A stretch of DNA of 64,000 bases from Pyrrhosoma nymphula (Eukaryota; Arthropoda; Insecta; Odonata; Coenagrionidae), in contig OY754329.1 in assembly GCA_963573305.1 (NCBI GenBank), positions 61,501,084-61,565,083 on the forward strand, given 5' to 3'. The translations under genes and the position numbers were made by a program. Each line of letters starts with the position of its first letter. The first letter of the stretch is position 1. The notes under the pieces were generated by a model. It had not been told where the DNA came from, did no database searches, and saw only the letters and a program-made list of their open reading frames with translations. This document shows positions 38,165 through 48,172 of the stretch, one piece after another.

Positions 38165-38480
38165 GTAAGAATGTTAATAAATAGACTGGTGAAAAGTCTA
38201 ATTTGGAGTGTAGCATTTTGTTGTTAAGAAATGCGGACTCTGAGGAAAGAGGATGGGAATGAGCTGCTGAAATTTGAGATGTGGGAGTGAAGCAGAATAG
38301 AGAGGTGCGATGTATGGAAAGGAAGACAAATGAGGAAGTGTTCAGCGTGGTGGGTGAAGAGAGGAAACTGCTAGAGGAGATTAGAAGGAGGAAAGATAAG
38401 GTGATTTGTGCATGTACTGAGCAGCGAAGGGATGCTGAAAGAGAGGAGGATGATGTATATAAAGTGTTAATATAGAGTAG
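38165..38480 (+). mobile_element. RTE-like retrotransposon C-terminal fragment, opposite orientation
   Basis: The plus strand reads KSLIWSVA then MRTLRKEDGNELLKFEMWE, and in a shifted frame MERKTNEEVFSVVGEERKL followed by LEEIRRRKDK. This is the same conserved C-terminal block as the minus-strand copy at 35962-36159 (WSFRRQ..., RETNEEVLDMAGEERKL). It is frameshifted and truncated on both sides. Confidence 0.7.
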
Positions 38481-39426
38481 AGGCATGGTGACAGAAGTCT
38501 CATTTCTAATCGATTACTGCTATTCTTGAAAGAAAGACTGCTATTGGAGGGAGGTTACATTGCTACGGTGACAACATTTGCAGTCTTCACGGATTATCAG
38601 GTAGGCCTTAGTAGTCTGTTTTATCTCTTCTTCTTCATCTGCATATATTTTAACTTTTCATAACGCCCAGCTTAATATTCTACCGGAAAGTGTTTGTTTC
38701 ACTGTGGATTATACTCTTATAATAATAGTATACGTTTCCCAAACAAAGAGCCAATAGTGAACTCGGAATGCAATGCTGTTGGAGCATCTGATTTGGCACT
38801 GGCTTGATTTCACTGGGTAGAGTTAAATCACATTACTCAGTGTGATGTTTACATCTACTTTGTATCCTGCGAGTTGTTACAAAATAGTGTAGTAGATGCC
38901 AGGGCACTATCTCTTTTGCATATTTTTTAAAAATGAGTGTTCAAAGTGCACTTATTTTTATTTCATCTAAATTTATGGATGCTTTGCTGTGTTTCTGTGA
39001 TGGTGTCGATTTGTGCAAAGGCAAAGTGACTGCATTGATTTCTTAGTTTTAAAGTGTATCTATATTATTTTACCTGAGTGGTCAAGCCTACTTATAATTG
39101 ACCTGAGTCAACGACTTCATCTTCATGTAGGAGTTACGTTTTCAGCAATTCATGCTAATGCACCAATAGTCGTAGTTACACTAACTTTAGGGTATAGTGT
39201 AATGTATGTTGGTGACTACTCACCTCCTGGTAGTGGCTTGCAGGGTATTTTGTAGATGTAGATTAGTCTTTCACACACTTATGACATTCTTAAGTCTTTT
39301 TGTTTTTATATTATTCATCTTCGCCCGAATTCGTACATTAGAATTCTGCTGTAATGCCAGCTACATTAGTTGCATCCCATCTGAACTAAATAAAGCTTTG
39401 TCCTGAGGCTTTCCCGGCGTGAAATG
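38481..39426. other. Intergenic stretch with a possible SINE/LINE tail
   Basis: At 39210-39266 a stretch ending GCAGGGTATTTTGTAGATGT resembles 3' tails of dispersed insect retroelements, judged by eye only. No gene is supported. Confidence 0.3.
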
Positions 39427-39500
39427 TTGAGAAGATCTATTCGGGCAGTCCACCGGGTGGATTCACTCACCCAGTGGACTGCCCGTATTGAGCTTCTCAA
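39427..39500. repeat. 74-nt strong hairpin
   Basis: TTGAGAAG...CGGGCAGTCCACCGGGTG pairs with CACCCAGTGGACTGCCCG...CTTCTCAA around an 8-nt loop. The inner stem has about 18 bp with one mismatch; the outer stem is 8 bp with an internal loop between. AAGCTTTGTCC occurs on both sides of the hairpin (about 39394 and 39502). It is either a repeat-derived stem-loop or a miRNA-like precursor; the flanking duplicate favours a repeat. Confidence 0.75.
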
Positions 39501-40747
39501 AGCTTTGTCCATTTATCAAAACAAAATAAGCATATCAATGGAAGAACTACTTTTCTCTTAGAGTGCGGACTTAATGTCCACTAGTTCTTCCTGTGGGTGG
39601 GATAATTGAAGACCATTGCATACCAGCTTGATTCAGTGATTAATCTACCCCTGCGAAGGATGCACCCTAGACACACACGTGAGAGTCATCTGCACAGAAA
39701 TGGTTATGGGAGTGAGTGAAGCCTAGGGGATGCTGTTAGTTACGTTATCTCCCAACCACTTTTTGGTGGTTTCACCAAATTGATTTTCAATGCTAATGAA
39801 TGAAAAACTAATTATTTCAGCACAAGGAAATTGTCATGATCTGTAGTCCCAGGTCTTTCAGGGATGCCTCGCAACAAATCAGTGATGAAGTTTTATACTA
39901 TTAACCATAATTGAATTATGTCGAAACAATCCCAAATTTTGCAAGCCTCGATTAAAAATAATGGCATTATTTCAACATAATGAGAAATTACAGTAGGTAT
40001 ATACATATATCAAGCAACTGTTTCTATTATTTGTGTTCAAAAGCTCCTTTTTGTAGAAATATCAGTTGATATTCATTACATATATTTCAATAATCTCTAT
40101 CAACTTTCTTTCATAGTTATAATCATGGATTACAATTCAGTAATTTAAAATTTCCAGGACCACACTCAACTGCATTACCAGATTTTTACAATGGCCGACC
40201 CCATACAATTTACAATTATATTAGACAGATTTTACGCATAAAATTTCTGTTTTTTTTAATCTTGTGCCATACTTTTTTTCTTTTAAGAAAATGATGACAA
40301 AACTGCTGAGCTGAAGTTTTTTTTTAACTCTAGTAAGAGACATAAATCTTTATGATTTCCTGGGAGAATCATTGTTACAGCTTCTTCTATGGCCTTGCTT
40401 GATTCCAAATGATGGCAAAAATGAACGTAGTTATCGTGATGATTTGAAAAATTATTACAGGACTAAAAGGAAATGAGGCTTTAATGTATCCTGCTTAATC
40501 ACTAAAAAGAGTCCCTTGAGCTTATCTCTTAAATATAAAACTAGGTCTGCGGTTTAGGATTTCAGTTCACAAGAAAACAAAAATAATTATTTCACAAGTG
40601 GAAAAACATCAATATAATTAACATTAATTTGTACATACTTACAAATGCATACCAAAACAATGTTATAAATACACAATATGAATGACTTACGGTGCTGAGT
40701 TGTATATTTATGGATAATTGGCAGTAGGTGGTGACTTAAAGTACCCT
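39501..40747. other. Intergenic / 3' flank of the LRR gene
   Basis: No second gene is supported. The 3' UTR of the minus-strand LRR gene probably lies in the upper part of this stretch, but I could not identify a canonical AATAAA on the minus strand with confidence. Confidence 0.4.
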
Positions 40748-42295
40748 TTAATTAACATCAAGAGAACAAATATTTAAGTCAAAATTATTTTTCTGAACTT
40801 CTTCCTTCAGCAGTGCTACATCCTCAGACTGCAAAAATTCATGCTCCAAAAATGTAAGATGATTTATTTTAGGGCAGTTTTCAAGAACTTGCTGGATTCC
40901 ATTATAAGAGAGAGGACATCCCACGTAAAGATACAGTGCATTAAGATCTTTCAAAGGATTGATAAAAAATATTCGACTCATGATCTTATCTAATAAGTTA
41001 AGATAAGAAAAATTTTGGAGGCTAAGAGTTTTCAGCTGGAATGCATAGGATAAACACAGTAAAAGGATTATTTCTGGGTTCCAATCTTGACCATTTAGTT
41101 GCAAACCCTGAAGGCATGAAAAGGGAGGAAATTTACCATCAAAACTCTGACCAAAATTCCAGGAATGGACTTTCACTGATGCTGGCTCAGGACCCATGTT
41201 CTTTACACACAAACCCTGGATAAAGGGACAGTTCCTTCCTATAGAAATAATATCTTTTGAACTCATTGTGTTACTAGTATTGAGCTCAAGGTTGGTAATA
41301 TGTCCACCTTTTACTTTTAACAAATTAAGCAAATTTTCTTCAAACTTGAACTGACACAATTCCAACCCAGAGACAGAGATATTACTTCTTGATAATGCTT
41401 GAAGAACCACACCACCTTCGTCATTTCCACCTCTACCATCATTGATTTGTGACATATTCCCTGTCGGCATACTGAGGCTCAGATACTGCAACTTGGGACA
41501 CAAACGAGCAGCAGCTTCTATATGGACAGGACTTGGATGAACGTCACTCAGCCCCTGGAGATTCAAAGAACGTATGTCTTCCATACCCTGGGCAATGACA
41601 GAACCTGTGTCTCCATAGCTGATAAATTGAAGATTTGAAAGAGCTCGCAACAGTTTTCTTATCCCATTGTCAGTCATCATCCTTCCCACATAGTGACTGC
41701 GGAGCATTTTGTTCATAGTGAGTTTCTTCAGTTTTCTGCAATGACTCAAATGTGCAAGCCCCTCATCCGAAACAAAAAACTTGAGCTTGAGTGCATTAAA
41801 TGTACAAGCTTTGGCTCTTTTATCTTGTTCTAGGCGAGATACTATGTTGATTTCCTCTAGTAATGGACAACACCTTCCAATTACCTCCAAAATTTCATCT
41901 GTGCATATTAGATGCAGGTCTAGTGAAGTAATGAATGGCAGTTGTGACAGATGATCTATCCAAAATGGATCATCAATAGGAAATTTGCACTTAGTTGTAG
42001 CAATGTCAACAGAGAATTTCCTCATATTTCTGTGCAAGTGAATTGCTAACCGTATTCTATTATCTTGACGAAGGGAATGTTTCTCTTCACTTCTATGATC
42101 ACACAGATCGTCCAGCACTGTGCTTGACAAGTTAAATGACAGGTATCTTTTCAAAGAGTCCACCTGAAACTTACAAATGTCCTCGTCAAAATTCCCATAC
42201 CAACTTTCGATATTTATGCATGCTGTCTCCACTAGAACCTCGGTTAGTTTCAAAGCAATTGAGTATAATGTTCGTGGTAACTTGTACAATGGCAT
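40748..42295 (-). CDS. Leucine-rich-repeat (RNI-like) protein, single coding exon, 515 aa
   Basis: One uninterrupted frame begins MPLYKLPRTLY. An in-frame TGA lies two codons upstream of the ATG (ATT TGA AAT ATG), which fixes the start. From about residue 115 to the end there are irregular ~26-residue leucine-rich repeats of the ribonuclease-inhibitor/F-box-LRR kind, e.g. PFITSLDLHL, CPLLEEINIV, CRKLKKLTMN, IRSLNLQGLSDV, CPKLQYLSLS, ITNLELNTSN, LQGLQLNGQD, LKTLSLQNF, LNALYLYV and INHLTFLEHEF. No F-box consensus is clear in the N-terminal 100 residues, and there is no signal peptide or membrane segment. Such proteins usually act as protein-binding scaffolds or ubiquitin-ligase substrate receptors; its specific role is unknown. 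An intron probably splits the 5' leader. Confidence 0.85.
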   Translation of the reverse strand: MPLYKLPRTLYSIALKLTEVLVETACINIESWYGNFDEDICKFQVDSLKRYLSFNLSSTVLDDLCDHRSEEKHSLRQDNRIRLAIHLHRNMRKFSVDIATTKCKFPIDDPFWIDHLSQLPFITSLDLHLICTDEILEVIGRCCPLLEEINIVSRLEQDKRAKACTFNALKLKFFVSDEGLAHLSHCRKLKKLTMNKMLRSHYVGRMMTDNGIRKLLRALSNLQFISYGDTGSVIAQGMEDIRSLNLQGLSDVHPSPVHIEAAARLCPKLQYLSLSMPTGNMSQINDGRGGNDEGGVVLQALSRSNISVSGLELCQFKFEENLLNLLKVKGGHITNLELNTSNTMSSKDIISIGRNCPFIQGLCVKNMGPEPASVKVHSWNFGQSFDGKFPPFSCLQGLQLNGQDWNPEIILLLCLSYAFQLKTLSLQNFSYLNLLDKIMSRIFFINPLKDLNALYLYVGCPLSYNGIQQVLENCPKINHLTFLEHEFLQSEDVALLKEEVQKNNFDLNICSLDVN

Positions 42296-42310
42296 ATTTC
42301 AAATCTTCAG

Positions 42311-42330
42311 GATGCCCTGAAATATATATT
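42311..42330 (-). promoter_or_regulatory. Likely 3' splice site of the LRR gene's 5' leader
   Basis: On the minus strand ATATATATTTCAG precedes GGCATCCTGAAG (exon start 42316), 21 bases before the ATG at 42295. This is a good acceptor, so the leader probably has an upstream exon within about 42.4-43.1 kb, where I could not place it. Confidence 0.4.
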
Positions 42331-44032
42331 TACACACAACATGTACACATCTATGCATTTTGTGCTCTTTATTTTATAATTTAACGGTGAAATTACAATC
42401 TCTGTAAAACAACAAACGGCATAACATAACAATCGATAATGCTGCCGTTAACCAATCGAAATATAACAGAGATAATAAATATAGAAAAATACATGCAACA
42501 TAAAGAAACATTCATGCATATTTTGCCAAAAGAGAAGCTAGTTGAAATCACACTGAAACCGAAAATTAAACGGCACCTACTTTTGTCGTCAATGCCACCA
42601 AGTCTGCCAAAGAGTTTAGGTTATGTTATTATCCAATGAAGGTTTATGGCTACAATCATTAATCCGTGCATACTGTAAAGTACGATGTTAGTGCTATGTA
42701 ATAATTCAAACTCTATCAATTTGAATATCATACTATACCTAAAAACTACGTTAACACCCAAATGCAGTGAATACTCTAAAAGTACACATTACATTTTATC
42801 AGTAAAAATTAAGCATTGCTAGTGATAACTAAATACATTGCAATTAGGAGTGTGCTAGGAAAGAAGATTTATCGTCATCTAATAGTTACACGAATGTAGC
42901 AGCTGTACAACAACATTAAAAAACTGGGTGCAAAACATTGATCAACACACAAAGATACATATCGCATTTCACAGAGTTACGCAGGTTACGCACATGTCAC
43001 TTCATTTGTTGTCAGTCAAATAACCGCGATCTTTAACGTTAAAGCGATGCTTTCTATAATTTTAAAAAGTAAGTACCAGTCGGTAACTTTGCATCTGTTT
43101 TGAGAATTATCATCGAAACAAGATACTATTAAGATGTTTATTTCATAAGTTCACTCTAGAGTTTTAACCTGTAACACTTCTGTGCCCTCTTTATGGCACT
43201 TTTATCACGCACGGTATTCGACTATCATATTCATAACCATCATAAGCTTTGCAAGTAATCATAACTTCATCCGCACCAATAATACTCGAGAATCAGTCTC
43301 TTTGGTGTTGAATATTTATACTCACTTGGAAGAATAAGTAGGTATGTACTACAATTTTTATTTAAGTTGAATAATTTTCATTTGGGTTCGGTGAACTTAA
43401 TAATTCTTTTACTATGCATATACAGCACATTCGGCAGTGTTTTTAAAGCTTTATTCACATTTATTGGTCAAATACTTAGTAGTCTTCATACATTTATATC
43501 GCAGTTTTGTTATTTTTATTTCATTGTCATGCATTTCATTTATTCAATGTTGGTGAAATTGTAGAAGATTGAAAATCAGTATTACTGCAGTCAGACTATC
43601 AATAAGTTATACTGACAATTGAATTTCGAAGTCAAATTTGACTGTCGACATTTCTGTCTATGTCAGCATATTGCATGTACGTGTAAACCCATCAGATCAA
43701 ATTTTAAAATGTTTTTGATGTAAATTTAATTAGGCTTAATTTTTTGCTAATTATAATTAATGGTAGATGGGTAAATTATGCAGAATTTAGCCATATTCCT
43801 TTTAATTTTTAAATTATGGAAGGGATCAATATAAATGAATAATTACTGATCGTAACGAAGACCTCAAATTTGTGTACACACATGAAATTGCAGGTTAAAT
43901 ATTAACATAACTTCAGCTGAAGAACTAGTTGCAACATGGGCAAAAAAGTACCTATATAAATCATCTTTTTTATTAAAGCAATTATAGCTTAGATAATTAG
44001 CATGCATAAATGGTATATACACTTGTGATATA
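42331..44032. other. Intergenic / upstream region of the LRR gene
   Basis: No supported coding sequence; short frames only. The promoter and leader exon of the minus-strand LRR gene may lie here. Confidence 0.35.
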
Positions 44033-45724
44033 CACTGTACATTCCGGTTAATTGGGACACTTCGGGACCGGCGCACTTTGCCCCGATTAAGCGGCTGTCC
44101 CAATTAAGCGAAGTACCCTGTAAATATCGATAAACAAATGTTTAAATGAAATAAAAAGACTGAATAAGGTTTATAATGCAAATAAGTTTCTTAAACTATT
44201 TATTGGTTTAATATTAAATCAGCAAGAATAATTTCATTAGAAACATTTTGCTGGAATTCTGTAAGTCTTGTTGAAAATACATATTTTTCTCAGTCTCAGG
44301 CAACGCTGGATCAATGCCAAGTCCTATTAAAGAACAATGAACGGTTAATTAGATAAGAATACGTGATCTCTAAATATTTTATTTTATTAGAAACATGCAA
44401 GTACTTATTGTTTAACTCATAGCTCCTTGTCTGAGGACTTTGTCTAATGTATCCTGATGCATTCTCTTCACCCTCGTTGCATGGAAAAAGTTGGCACAGA
44501 CATCCAATGATGATAATGAGCTTCCTTCGTTGCGCTCTTGCATGAAGTAGTGTCGTAACCTGTCAATGAACTTCAAGGGATCCTGAGAAGTCACTCGGCT
44601 ACGCTCTGATACATCTCCATCGCCATCACTATCCTCACCTTCAGCCTCACCTTGCTACCTGGATAGTATGGTTTCTACAATATCATCTTCACTGTTTTCC
44701 TTTGTGCCATAGCAGTCCATATTGCAGTTGATAGTATCGAATTCTTCATAGTTCCTTACTTGATGCAGTTCCGAGATGAATTCACTTTCTTTCATCAGGT
44801 GCTTCTGGAGTTTCTGCATTGCAATGTTTAAAACCACAATGAAAAAAACAATTTTGAATCATTTTACAGGTGACTTCTCGCCAGCTTTCAGCCAGAAACA
44901 TTATCGTCTGCAGAATGTTCACCTTTGAACTCACTTCCTTGGCAGAGGATAATGATGTCAGAAGGTTATCTTCTCTAGATTCTAGAATATAATCTACTAA
45001 TTTCCCACGGTGACTTTCCCATTGAACAATTAGGATGTGCCGTACAATTATCAAGAATAAGAAGAACCTTTCTTGATTTTCTCACTAATTCCTTATCCCA
45101 ATTGGTCAACCATTGCATAAAGAGGCCCGCAGTCATCCATGCATTGTTATTGGCGTGGTACTCCACCAGTAAACTGTTTATTCTTAATTCTTTAAAGCAT
45201 CGAGGCTTAGCACTTTTCCAATTAACCAGAAGTATTATTTTGTCAGTTCCCGAAACATTTGCACAGCACAAAACAGTGATGCGATCCATGGTTTTTTTGG
45301 AGCCCGTTAGTTCTACATAACTGTAGCATAGAGAACCATTTAGTCTAGCACGGTAATACAATCCTGTTTCTTCTGGGTTGTAAATGTCATTCCCACAAAA
45401 CTTCTGGAGTAACGAGGGAAGTTTGTTCGATTTATACTCCTCTGTACTCATAATATCAGCACTATTTTTTTCTCCATGAGCTCTCTTGAATTTAATTTCG
45501 TTTCTGGTCTTCAATTGAGACAGCCAACCATCAGTTGCCTTAAAATCATCACGACCAAGTTTGAAAGCTAGTTCCTCCGACTTCTTTTTTAACATTGGAC
45601 CACTGACGCAAACCCCTCGTTCACTAACAATGGAAAAACATTGATTTAAAGCATCCTCGACATCAAGATCCTTACCTTGAGTTTGCGTTTCAGGGGAGGG
45701 GATCAATATCCATTTCGACTCCAT
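44033..45724 (-). pseudogene. Tigger/pogo-family transposase remnant (CENPB-type HTH plus DDE_1)
   Basis: On the minus strand from 45724: a CENPB-type helix-turn-helix region (SGPMLKKKSEELAFKLG, ATDGWLSQLKTRNEI, near 45475-45600), then the DDE_1 core with NPEETGLYYRARL (the usual catalytic D of NADETG is E), MDRITVLCCANVSGTDK, and LLILDNCTAHP (second catalytic D). After this, near 45040, about 100 codons including the third acidic residue are missing. A shifted frame resumes with ILQTIMFLAESWREVTCKMI and CFFHCGF, then LKFIDRLRHYFMQE near 44570. A TA at 44031 followed by CACTGTACATTCCGGTTAAT looks like the left terminal repeat. Intact members cut and paste into TA sites; this copy is inactive. 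Confidence 0.8.
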
Positions 45725-46040
45725 TCTTCTCTCAGTTTATCCTGATGCTGTATTAACTGAATATAAATGAATACTGTACTGTACAAATACTGAAAATAAA
45801 CAAGATTTTCCCAATTCCTTCACATTTGTTCACATTCACAAGCAGACAACTAACCAGCCCCTGTCTGTTGAGAGTCTGATTCGATTAAAAATTTTTAAAT
45901 ATAAACATATGTGGGTATGTAGGAGCCGCAGTTTGCCAACCCCTGCAGTATGATAATAGAAAAAGTATAATTTAAATTATAGCTGACGTCAAAGTTGCAT
46001 GCACATTGACTCAACGTCAACTGATAACATTGTGTTTGGA
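45725..46040. other. Right flank of the Tigger remnant
   Basis: The second terminal repeat of the Tigger copy should be here but is not recognisable. TACTGTACTGTAC near 45771 is a weak candidate. Otherwise nothing is supported. Confidence 0.3.
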
Positions 46041-46184
46041 AGTTGATGCAACGTTGTGGCAACGTGCACATTGTCATGTAACATTGTGCAATGGAAATGG
46101 TGCAATAAGAAAGGATACAACGTGCACAATGTTACATTTCCATGTAACATTATGCACGTTGTTGCAACGTTGTGACAACATCCT
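46041..46184. mobile_element. Palindromic MITE built of CAACGTTG / GTAACATTG words
   Basis: The left half (GATGCAACGTTGTGGCAACG, then TGCACATTGTCATGTAACAT) is mirrored as an imperfect inverted repeat in the right half (ATGTTACATTTCCATGTAAC, then GCACGTTGTTGCAACGTTG). It could fold into a long hairpin. No target duplication can be read and it has no coding capacity. Confidence 0.6.
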
Positions 46185-46752
46185 CTGCTACTAGGGTTAC
46201 GCAAGAGCACCCAGTTCCTTTGGTATGCTCAGAAGCAAGACATTTACGTGGAGGAATGTTATGCTTCATGAATGGAGTACTCTAATCTGGTATTCACATG
46301 CAATGAGAAATTGTACTATTAAGGGTCAATAATATATTGATATGAAAAAAATTAACATTGAATCATACATAAACTCCTTTAGTGGTATGATAGCAGGCTA
46401 TATAAGTATGTGTGAAAAGTTGTATAAGATAATTGCAAAATATAATTGACGTGAGACACTATCGTTGTCAGATACATGTAAGTTTTTAAGAAAAACTTCC
46501 CATGTATATTTGTATGCTCTTTGCAGTGCAGCATTTGTACTCCAAGTACCAACCAAGAAAGAAAAAAAAATCATTTTCCAATCTTATATGAAGTGCATGT
46601 CATACAAATTTGCAATTATTTATGTATGTGCACTTACATATTGCAATTGTTGTTATTAACTTGGTCACGGATTATGTCAGCTGCACCCATTGGTCTCACA
46701 TCCATGTATTAACAAATAGAAGATAGTAATGCTTAAGAATGCAAACTGCCTT
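46185..46752. other. Non-coding stretch
   Basis: No supported gene or repeat end. Confidence 0.35.
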
Positions 46753-46801
46753 CTGTATTAATTTGATTCGAAGAATGCAATGAAATTCTCTGAGAATGAG
46801 C
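46753..46801. repeat. Dispersed ~50-bp repeat, copy 1
   Basis: CTGTATTAATTTGATTCGAA followed by GAATGCAATGAAATTCTC...GAATGAGC aligns at roughly 80% with 50658-50706. The two copies lie in the same orientation on either side of the SINE and non-LTR element. Confidence 0.45.
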
Positions 46802-46871
46802 TATCGCTAAAAAATCATTTTTCAATCTGCTATGGAGTGTTCGTAATTTCTGCAGTTTGTACATGTATTGC

Positions 46872-47045
46872 CAGCCTCGGTGGTGGTAGGGTAACGTACC
46901 GTAACGCCTGCTAACCCAAAGGTCTCGGGTTTGAGTCCCACCTGGGTGGGTTTTCTCCACTCATGGGCATATAGTTGTTAATGTGTGGCATATGAGTTAA
47001 ATGTAAGAAAGAACTGCATGGTCCTAATTTTTCTCAATAATAAAA
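46872..47045 (+). mobile_element. tRNA-derived SINE
   Basis: It begins CCAGCCTCGGTGGTGGTAGG (box-A-like region) and has GGTTTGAGTCCCACC (46927-46941), a good RNA polymerase III B box (GGTTCGANTCC). The tRNA-like head is followed by an unrelated body and ends in CAATAATAAAAAA. It does not fold as a functional tRNA. Pol III internal promoters allow such elements to be transcribed and copied by LINE machinery. Confidence 0.65.
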
Positions 47046-47363
47046 AAGTTATAGGCATATGTATGTACATATATGAAAGCAGTGATTGACTTATATCACA
47101 GATTATGGCAGCATTATTTCACGTTGGTCTCACATTCACATTGATAAAAATTTTATATGAAGCACATAATGGTAATAAAAATAGTAGTACATAGCTTTAT
47201 TGTTCTGTTGGTCGTTGTTGACATAGAACATATTCAGAAACATTAATATATAATAACCTTTCACAATAGATTTACAATATTGTCTGAAAAAACTCATCAG
47301 TACTATAATAACATTTATTAAGCAGTCATTCTTTGAGTTTTAATTTAAAAGAAGACACAGAGG

Positions 47364-47561
47364 ACATACATTTAAAGTTTGTACATAACTTATTGTAAAA
47401 AAGTGATGCCAAGTGAATAGGGCCATTCTTACACACAGCACGTGGTTGTACTCGCAGGTGAACATACATTTAAAGTTTGTACATAACTTATTGTACAAAA
47501 GTGATGCCAAGTAAATAGGGCCATTCTTACACACAGCACGTGGTTGTACTCGCAGGTGAAC
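47364..47561. repeat. 98-bp tandem duplication in the retroelement's C-terminal coding region
   Basis: Copies at 47364-47461 and 47462-47559 differ at about two positions (AAAAAAG/ACAAAAG; GTGAAT/GTAAAT). The duplication shifts the frame (98 is not a multiple of three), which gives the duplicated ...NHVLCVRMALF / PRAVCKNGPIYLA readings in different frames. Confidence 0.85.
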
Positions 47562-48172
47562 ATTCTCCCTTCCACGAGTCAAGTGACTATGAACCATCGA
47601 GTTAGGAACGAACACAGATGGATTATTTTTTACAAATAAACATGAGTGAAAAATATATATGCTGGGTAAATTCATGATATTCAGTTGCCTAAACAAAGGG
47701 CTCCTGATGGGTACACTCATCATGGCCTTTTATAGACCTCTTTTGCATAGAAAATGCCTTCCTTGCTGCACTCGAGTTACCCCATAAGTCAACTCCATAG
47801 GTCATGTAAGCGTGAACTTTAGCATAGTATACTAGTTTCAAAATTTCCACGGTAGTAGTAGGGACAAGCTTCCTGATCATAAATGTCTCAGTGGCCATTT
47901 TTTAAATTATATCATTAATGTGAGGATACCAATCAAGGTTTTCAGTCAAAGATATTCCCAAGAATTTTACGGAGCTAGACTTCTTTATAGGTTTACTTGT
48001 ATCCACTCTAAGAAGAGGGGTCAATATTGGTGGATTAATTTTATTGTGAAACTTTAGAAAATTGGTTTTGTTCTCATTCATTTTCAAATTATTCAACCTA
48101 CACCAATTAAACATTTTGATTAAAGTTTGATGAGCAGAATTACAAGCATTGCAAAATTGTCACCCATACTTA

